64,000 nt of DNA from Armillaria gallica (lineage: Eukaryota; Basidiomycota; Agaricomycetes; Agaricales; Physalacriaceae). Numbering within the stretch: position 1 is the first letter of the stretch; the number at the start of each line of letters is the position of its first letter. This document shows positions 57,343 to 64,000 of this stretch, in pieces. The notes beneath the pieces were generated by a model, which was not told the origin of the DNA, did no database searches, and saw only the letters and a list, made by a program, of their open reading frames with translations. The stretch is from assembly GCA_037576215.1 (NCBI GenBank), contig JBANDB010000005.1, forward strand, positions 3,720,001 through 3,784,000, in the 5' to 3' direction. The position numbers were made by a program, and so were the translations under genes.

Positions 57343-57556
57343 GTATATACTAGTACCATCCCCTGGCCCATCCAGTACCCATAAACCACCTCAAATGCAA
57401 ACTTTCTACCTATTTTCACTATTTTTCACTATTTTAGCCCTTTTAGCCACTTCCCAGGACTCTCATACTTCACCAGATAGTTCAATTTATGTTATTTATA
57501 TTTGAGTATATAATAGTACCATCCCCTAGCCCACCAGCCACCCAGAGAATGCTCCA
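57343..57556 (+). repeat. Repeat shared with interior of the long-TIR element
   Basis: 57413-57556 is homologous in inverted orientation to about 51865-52010, including CACTATTTTAGCCCTTTTA, TATGTTATTTATATTTGAG and AGTACCATCCCCTAGCCCA. Within the segment the phrase AGTACCATCCCCTGGCCCA occurs twice (57352 and 57516), 164 bp apart. It is probably a remnant of a related element whose ends are gone. Confidence 0.6.
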
Positions 57557-58276
57557 ATAAGTCTAAACCCCTATTCGATCCAAAAATGGACTGATATTAT
57601 TGATGGCATTCTGCACTGCCACTACATCCAAACCAATTTTGACATATCCATTCATTTTTGGCTGCATTTCAATAAAATAACCTTACAGGCATAAAGAAAA
57701 GTGTAGGGCAAGGTCCTCTCTTTAATATTAGCTCAATCCATTGAGAAATGAGCTGGATTTTTGAGGAAAAGTAGATTTTTAATGCATTTTTTTTTCTTTT
57801 GATTCATCCAGTCTTTTTTGGCCAAATATTGAAAGAGTCACTATACCAGCTAATGTGCTTGAAAGGTGTGCAAAAGTGCAAAAAGCTGTGTGACACATTT
57901 GTTTGGTTATATTTGCAAAGCCTTTGGACTGCTTATTCAAATGCACCTGGTACAGGCTTCCACAGACCTTGTATCACTTTGAAAAAATTACAGATTATCA
58001 TTTAAAAATAAACTACATGTTTTCTTCAGAGCACTTTTAAAAAAAAAGTATTTTAAATGTTATAAATGCAATGAAACTATGGTAAACCAGGGGCTAAAAA
58101 ATAAATTGCCTCAAAGAAAACATGTAAAATTATGTCCTGAGTAAAATGTTCCTGCAAAAGTACTTGCAAATCTTCTTCCTTCAACCTGCAGAAGGTGCAT
58201 CTATGAAACTCACATATTCTGGGCCCTGATCGAGATCACTTGGAGTGCGAATTTTGGTGGGGGTTGCCGGTGCCCA
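57557..58276. other. Gap, nothing recognised
   Basis: AT-rich sequence with A and T runs and no supported ORF. A minus-strand 62-codon frame at its right edge (58181-58369) overlaps the hairpin repeat and is not supported. Confidence 0.4.
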
Positions 58277-58553
58277 AACTAAGCAGTCATCCAGCTTGAT
58301 GAGTGACAGGTCACATGATGTGACAAAGAGCCATCTAGCTGGATGACATGTGATTACAGTCACAGTCATAATTTTATTTACTGATTTAATAAGGTCTAGA
58401 GGTATGTCACAGTTCAGTTTATTTGCTTTAATTGCTATTTATCATAGATTTATCACATTATATCTTTCATTATCTGACAATCTTAAATCATATTTTTATC
58501 AACGTGATCTATAATTGAATTTAAAACATATTTTATGCAAGTCTAATTGCTAT
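58277..58553 (-). repeat. Hairpin repeat, copy 2
   Basis: Inverted copy of 36258-36532. It keeps the 11-bp arms GTCATCCAGCT (58286-58296) and AGCTGGATGAC (58337-58347) and the body through TTAAAACATATTTTATGCAA. The loop is 40 bp in both copies. Sequence conservation between copies is high enough that both must be fairly recent. Confidence 0.7.
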
Positions 58554-58756
58554 AAGCACATATTAGTCATGGAAGGAAGGAAGAGAGTTTTATTAGTTGT
58601 CGTGGCTCCTAAACAGAAACATAATGATGTCCGTACTGCAGGGTGCTATCTACAGATGTCCAATCTGCTATGGGACCAAACCTATCCCATGCTCTGCCAC
58701 TCTGGTAAAGCCCTCTCATGAGTACTCTCTCACAGCCTCAGTAATGGGAAGGTGAT

Positions 58757-59405
58757 ATGAGAGACTTGATAGAAGATGATTCAATGAACTACAAACACTT
58801 ATTTAAAACAGCAAGTATATTCTGGATCAACAGCAATATATGCCCAAGCCTTGCAAGTATACAAGAATTGAGGGGCCAGTGGCAAGGCACACTGAGCCCT
58901 CCCTCCTTCATTGGAGCATGGGAGTGCATCAATGGCAATAAGTACTCCATTTCAGGAATCTCCTCTGACAATACTACAGTGACACCCTCTGTCTTGCTCA
59001 ATAAAGATGTCCCCAAAAGTCGGAGAGCACTATGTTGAACTAATCTTGAGATGGCTTTGCTTCCAAAAGACTATCTCTCTTTGATCTCGTTGAATCCCAT
59101 CAGCTTTCTCCAGACTCTTATGACCAACATGGAGATTTTCTCATACCAGCAGGGACTGGATCAAGCAAACTCACAGCTAATTCTGGAACTTCTGGATGCA
59201 CTCTGGAGCCATGACCAGATCTGTTTGCACATGGAGACTTGGATAGAGTCTAAAGCTTTGACTCAGGTGGCAGATGGAGTTTCCAACAAGTTTGAGGCTG
59301 CGAAAGCTCAATTCTTAATGTACTCAAATCAGATAACACCGGAATTTGTTATGACCTGGCCATTTGATGAGGAACTGAAGAAGGCACATTGTAATATGCT
59401 GAAGT
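58757..59405 (+). pseudogene. Unknown ORF with one TGA, truncated by hAT-3
   Basis: One frame runs from ATG 58757 to the hAT-3 left end, reading FIGAWECINGNKYSISGISS, TGA at 59036-59038, then LEMALLPKDYLSLISLNPIS, LILELLDALWSHDQICLHME and FVMTWPFDEELKKAHCNML. CGA in place of the TGA would leave it open. It changes character abruptly at about 59406, where the GTTCAG-rich transposon end begins. Function unknown. Confidence 0.5.
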
Positions 59406-62400
59406 GTAGTGTTGCCAAAGTTCAGTTCAGAACCTCAGTCCGAATGCTGAACATCAGAACTGAATGTGAGGTTCAGTTCAGGTTCAGTTTCAGTTCAGCA
59501 AAATATACTCTGTTCAGTTCAACGTTCAACAGCTCCCAGAAAAATCTGAACACTCTTTGAATGTGTTTGAATGTGTTCGAACACTGAGCTAGCCAAGCAC
59601 TGAGGCTACTTTTATTAGCAAAATCAAGGCAAAATTCTCCATTGCCATTATTGCCATGATGGCTGCCTGCATCCAGCAGTTCCGTGGTTGCCATGTGGCT
59701 ACCTGACTCCACCACATTCCACCATCACTGACCACAACAATTCATCCAAGTTGCGTCCGATAGTCTTAGTTTTGGTCTGACAGCACTTCAACAATGTATC
59801 TTTTCCTTTATACCATGTTATAGCAGGCACTTCAAGACCTGATGTTGCACTTTTATCTCTCTATTTAATTCATCCAACTCAGATACTGTCTTCAAATTCT
59901 ACCTCCATATTGGAAATGAGACACCTCTCACATACAAGATTTGTCCTGGAATATATTATAACCTATCCTTATTTCTGCAAAATACACATCTTTACGGTCT
60001 AAAGAAGTATTTTGAAAGGTCTGAGTGACGGTCTTGCCATTACTCATATCATATTGAGATCCATGTGAGCTGCAGCTGTAAATCTATTTTTCCTTGTCTT
60101 TCTGCTAATTTATTTATCTCTTTAGTGCATATTATCTCTGAATCGGGCTTGCATCCATGTATAAAGGTTGACTTTAACAGTCTCTCTTCTATCATCTTCA
60201 AAAGTCCTGCAATGTCTTCTGACAACTGCGCTCTCAATCCTGATGGCTCTCTCAAAGCGGCCAAGGACATTGATTTCTATGACTCTGAATCTGATGAGAG
60301 ACCATTGCCCAGTGAGTAAAATTTACCTCTTTTTGAGATTTCACTCCCAATGTTACCATTACAGAATCCAAGAGTGAGGGCCAGCCAGAACTGTGTCAGA
60401 CTCATTCTCTGGGAGAGCCTATTCAGAAGGTCGCTGGAAAGCGCCAGATGAAACTCACCTGGAAGCTATGACAGTCACCAACACCACAAAGCAAAACTAC
60501 AGTAGCAGAAACTTTGAATGGCAACAAAAAGCGCAAAGCTACTGGAGGCATGACTCAAGTGAAATCAAAGAAGTCGAAGAATGATGAAGGTAATGCTACA
60601 GATCCTGATGATAATAGATCATCAAAAGACGATGAAATGGATGAGTATGAGAGACTTCATGAAGCTAAAAGTCAGGAACAAGATGGTGAGGTAATGATTG
60701 TTTTGCTTGCCAGCATATTAGCACACTAAATTCACTCTTAGGGTCAACGAAAGCACAATCATCGTGGCCATGACCCTCGCACCACTGACATCCATGCCAT
60801 CTTTTTAGCAGATACATGTGTTATCAACAGGGAGCAAGTATCTGGCCACTGGTGTGAAATCTGTTGGTAAGTAGTTTCTGTGACCTTGAATTCATTGCAA
60901 CATTCACCATGAATTATCAGTAATGTCCTTAAATTAAAGGCAGATGACTCCTGGTTTATGGGGAGTGTTTCATCCTTGCATGCCCACATTAATTGGTATG
61001 TCTCTATGAACGCATATTTTCATATATACATCAAATAGACTTCATCAGAACTAGGTGGTGGTCATCCCATGGTAAAATATACATTGAAAAATGTGCTGAA
61101 GCACATGTTGAACCTCATCACTGTGCTGTGACAATATCTGATTGCAAAGATAAAGATACATGGCCAACACTTGATTCATTTGTGCATAATGTGCCAGGAC
61201 TGTGGACCAGCAAGGGATTACTCGAGCATATCGTGGAACTCTTTGTCACTGAGGATGAGGTAATATGTTTCCTGGTCCCTACTATCCTCAGATGACTTTG
61301 ATTAGCTAACTTCCTATCACAGTCCTTTTGGTTGATTGACAGACATGCATTTTGACACTTACTGATTTATCAGACACCCAAAACCAAGGAGTCTGAAATT
61401 CCACATCAGACCAAACTTCATGAGGTCATTTTAGAAAAAGTGCAAGAAGTCCAATCTCGAATCAAAGAACTTTTCAAGGTATGAATGCTTGCTAATCTGG
61501 AATTTATACTCACTGTGTTTGAAGGAAATTCTAGGTCAAATTTTGTTGACTTTTGGTGCCTGGACTTCAAAAGCATATGATCTATACCTTGCAGTCACAG
61601 CACATTACATCAATGCTCCAAAAGAACAGCCAAATGCCTGGGAATTGAAGAAGAAGAAGCTTGGCTTCACAAAGATTGAGGGAAATCATGGTGGTGCAAA
61701 TACAGCAGCTGTTCTCATACAAATTATTGACCACTATAATTTCCAGGACAAGGTAAGGCATGTATCCTTAAAGCTTTCATATTCTACTCATAATATGTCT
61801 TAAGGCTGGCTGGGTGACATCTGACAATGCATGTGTTAATGACAAGGCCATGCATGTCTTGCAAAGAGTCTTGAATAAGTATCCGACTGGATGACACTGG
61901 ATTGGGAAGAAGCGAAGAGTACAGTAGAATTTCTCTTGCATTTTTAAGAATCCGTTAACATCTTGAACCTAGATGCATCGAGCATTTAATTCAACTTGGT
62001 TCAGGAGCTTTCATTGAGGCAATATGTCCCAATCCCTCTCACTTTCACTGCAAGCTATCCATGGCTTGTTCTGGTGATGCCAATGAACCGGATAGCAACC
62101 AGAGTGATGTCGGAGATGATTCTGGAGATGAAGACTGACTCCTTGACAAGGAAGGTGATGATCCCAATACCCCTGCAGAGGAAATTGATGAGGACGTCGA
62201 GTATGATCTCAATGATCTACTTGGAAAGATCCTAGCACTTGTAACCCAAGTAAGTATTGAGCATCATTGTCCTTTAAGATAGACTCCTTACAACATTCTC
62301 AGATCTGCAGATCTCCTCAAGCAAAGGCCTATCTGGCTATGCTGTGCAAACAAGAAGGTCTTGCACCACTTGAGCTTTTGAAATGGGTTCGGACACGATG

Positions 62401-63850
62401 GGGATCAATGTTTGATCTTATTGAATGTGTCATTGAAAATAGGGAGGTATGTGAAGTACCTGATGTGTTTTGTGATGCACATTGCGAGTTGCTGGTCAAA
62501 TATTAGGCTATCAATAAGTTCTGTGCATTGTCAGATGACAGTTCAAAGGTTCTGAACCTCAAGAAAAAGAAATATGCTGATTTCAAGATATTACCAGAAG
62601 AGTGGAAGCTTTTAGCTTTAATCATGGAGGTATTGGACGTGCATGAGAGTAACTTCTTGACTGTGGCTTTAACTTATGTTGTGTAGGAGCTGCATCAAGC
62701 ACAGTCAATGTTTTCATCAGAACATGTTCTGACTGTCTGGAATGCTATACCAACATTAGATTGCCTCCTTAAAAACTGGTGTACTATGGCTTCAACCTCA
62801 AAGTTTGAACCTGTTTCTCATGGACTTGAAGCTGCTATTATGAAGATTGAGAAATAGTCACTTTCTGTTGAATAAAACGAGCTCTATTTTATTTGCATCG
62901 GTGAGTCTTTGTTTCCGAAGTCACATCTGGGTTGATTTTTTCCTCCCAATGCGGGAATATAGCTTTAGATCCTTGTATTAAATTGGCGTACACTAAAGCA
63001 GCATGGAAGTCAAAACATCATGCTGCTGGTGTGAAGGCACTTGAGTCAGAAGTCGGTCTGTCATTTAACCTTGATGTTTGCTGTCTAACTGTTCCTCTCT
63101 AGTTCAATTGGTATCATAATGAGCACACTTTGGTGCAAGTGAACTTAGAGTCACATGAATTAGGTAGTCATACAACTGACACCCAAGGTATTATTTTACA
63201 TCACATGTAGCTTAATGATGAGAGCCTGATGTTGTTTGGAAGCCGGTGCTCCGCAGGGAAAGGGGTATGCATCAGTACATCTGTACAATGCTATCAAGGA
63301 TTGAGCACCTTACGAGCAGAAGGATAACGAGAGAAATCCTCAAAAGGAATTGAAAGATTACCTTGAAGCTGACCTTGTCAACTCTGATGATATCATTCAG
63401 TGGTGGGGTGTATGTGCATTCAGTACTATAATTATGCTGCCTTTCTTAATCTCCTTAGGACCATGCCTCGGAGTATCCAACACTCATGAATGGCACACAA
63501 TTATCTCACCATCCAAGGCTCTTCTGTTGCTTCAGAGCAGGTGTTCTCCTCAGGTGGTTTGACAGGGACACTGCATTGAAATCAGTTGTCTCCTGAAACA
63601 TTTGAGGCATTGCAGCTGCTGAAAGACTCATACAAGTCTGGTATCATTAGTGCAGCAGAAGAGGCTACCTTATGGGAAACTCCTGAATGGGAGCCAGCTT
63701 CATAAATGATCAAGATATATATAGGGCTCACCAATCAGCATGTTGATATCACAATACAAACAGTACAGATCAATGTCAAGTGACTTGCCTTTGTGAACTG
63801 CACTCAAACAGGTTCTGAATGTGAACTGAATACCATTGAACGTGAATGGC
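59406..63850 (+). mobile_element. hAT element hAT-3
   Basis: The left end is taken as TAGTGTTGCCAAAGTTCAG (59406), resembling fungal hAT termini. It is followed by a subterminal array of GTTCAG and inverted CTGAAC words (59420-59530). The right end is less clear: CTGAATGTGAACTGAA and GAACGTGAA words lie at 63816-63850 but no inverted copy of the left terminus was found, so the 3' end is eroded or slightly further right. The element contains one multi-exon transposase gene. Confidence 0.6.
60212..63705 (+). pseudogene. hAT-3 transposase, multi-exon, decayed
   Basis: Start ATG 60212 (MSSDNCALNPDGS). Exons with GT..AG borders: 60212-60311, 60365-60690, 60742-60866, then a BED-finger-like segment (CEIC..FMGSVSSLHAHINW), about 61048-61259, 61323-61478, 61525-61752, 61805 on, and others. 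Core motifs: EIPHQTKLHEVILEKVQEVQ, FGAWTSKAYDLYLAVTAHYI, GNHGGANTAAVL, GWVTSDNACVNDK, CIEHLIQLGSGAFIEAI, LLKWVRTRWGSMFDL, and the dimerisation end AIQGSSVASEQVFSSGGLTG..LKDSYKSGI, stop 63703-63705. Lesions include TGA in HAF-stop-HLLIYQ (usually Arg), TGA in PTG-stop-HWIG, TGA after DSGDED, TGA in TLH-stop-NQL and frameshifts near 63470. Confidence 0.83.
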
Positions 63851-64000
63851 CGTTTTCCCTGTACCACTGATGGTGTGACTGCCACGAGGGCTCTGAGACC
63901 ATTTGTTTCAATGCACTGGAGACTAGTCTCCCCAATGTGCATGCCCACATTACCCTCCGATGATGCCTATGCTTGCAGTGCTGACTGCAATGGGGGGTAT
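63706..64000. other. hAT-3 3' flank to window end
   Basis: This contains the presumed subterminal GAAC-type words of hAT-3 to about 63850; the remainder is unrecognised and cut by the window edge. Confidence 0.4.

Overview
The window looks like repeat-rich, largely gene-dead chromatin from a filamentous basidiomycete, probably an Agaricomycete. The evidence is short introns of about 50 bp with GT..AG ends inside decayed genes, a KDZ-type transposase with its cysteine-rich CxC2-like domain, Helitron, several hAT, pogo and DIRS-like coding remnants, and a multi-exon gene of a type I associate with Agaricomycete repeat regions. I found no convincing intact host housekeeping gene, rRNA, tRNA or CRISPR array. 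The species cannot be named from this sequence.

Layout. 1-4703: a decayed Helitron (+), cut by solo LTR L1, followed by a hAT C-terminal remnant (4704-5485). 5710-7118: a non-autonomous element with terminal inverted repeats. 7491-14288: a candidate 6.8-kb inverted-repeat element carrying unknown coding remnants, solo LTR L2 and a small MITE-like insert. 14.3-16.9 kb: duplicated and decayed unknown ORFs. 16939-18577: solo LTR L3, the old sister of L2. 18802-29752: a minus-strand hAT transposase gene split by solo LTR L4 and by a nearly complete Helitron (22857-29425), which itself contains solo LTR L5. 29.9-32.5 kb: unknown coding remnants. 32705-35189: pogo-like transposase (-). 35.7-36.5 kb: a TA-flanked MITE and a hairpin repeat that recurs at 58.3 kb. 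36878-39068: DIRS-like reverse transcriptase, RNase H and tyrosine recombinase (-). 40.6-43.2 kb: a broken multi-exon gene (-). 45.7 kb: a tRNA-headed SINE-like repeat. 46429-48063: solo LTR L6. 48.1-51.4 kb: unknown decayed plus-strand genes. 51414-53076: a 1.66-kb element with about 268-bp terminal inverted repeats. 53.4-54.2 kb: an unknown gene (-). 55.4 kb: a 20-bp minisatellite. 56.4-57.1 kb: KDZ transposase remnant (+). 58757-63850: an unknown ORF interrupted by a hAT element (+).

Two themes tie the window together. First, nesting: hAT was hit by a Helitron, which was hit by an LTR element, giving a relative order of insertion. Second, CpG decay: three repeat pairs (L2/L3, L5/L4, Helitron copy 2/copy 1) each have a CpG-retaining and a CpG-poor member whose differences are concentrated at CG to TG or CA, and many of the in-frame stops in the decayed genes are TGA where CGA would restore an open frame. 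This fits methylation-linked silencing followed by deamination, or a RIP-like process. All six solo LTRs have TG..CA ends, and their flanks fit 4-bp target duplications, three of them exact.
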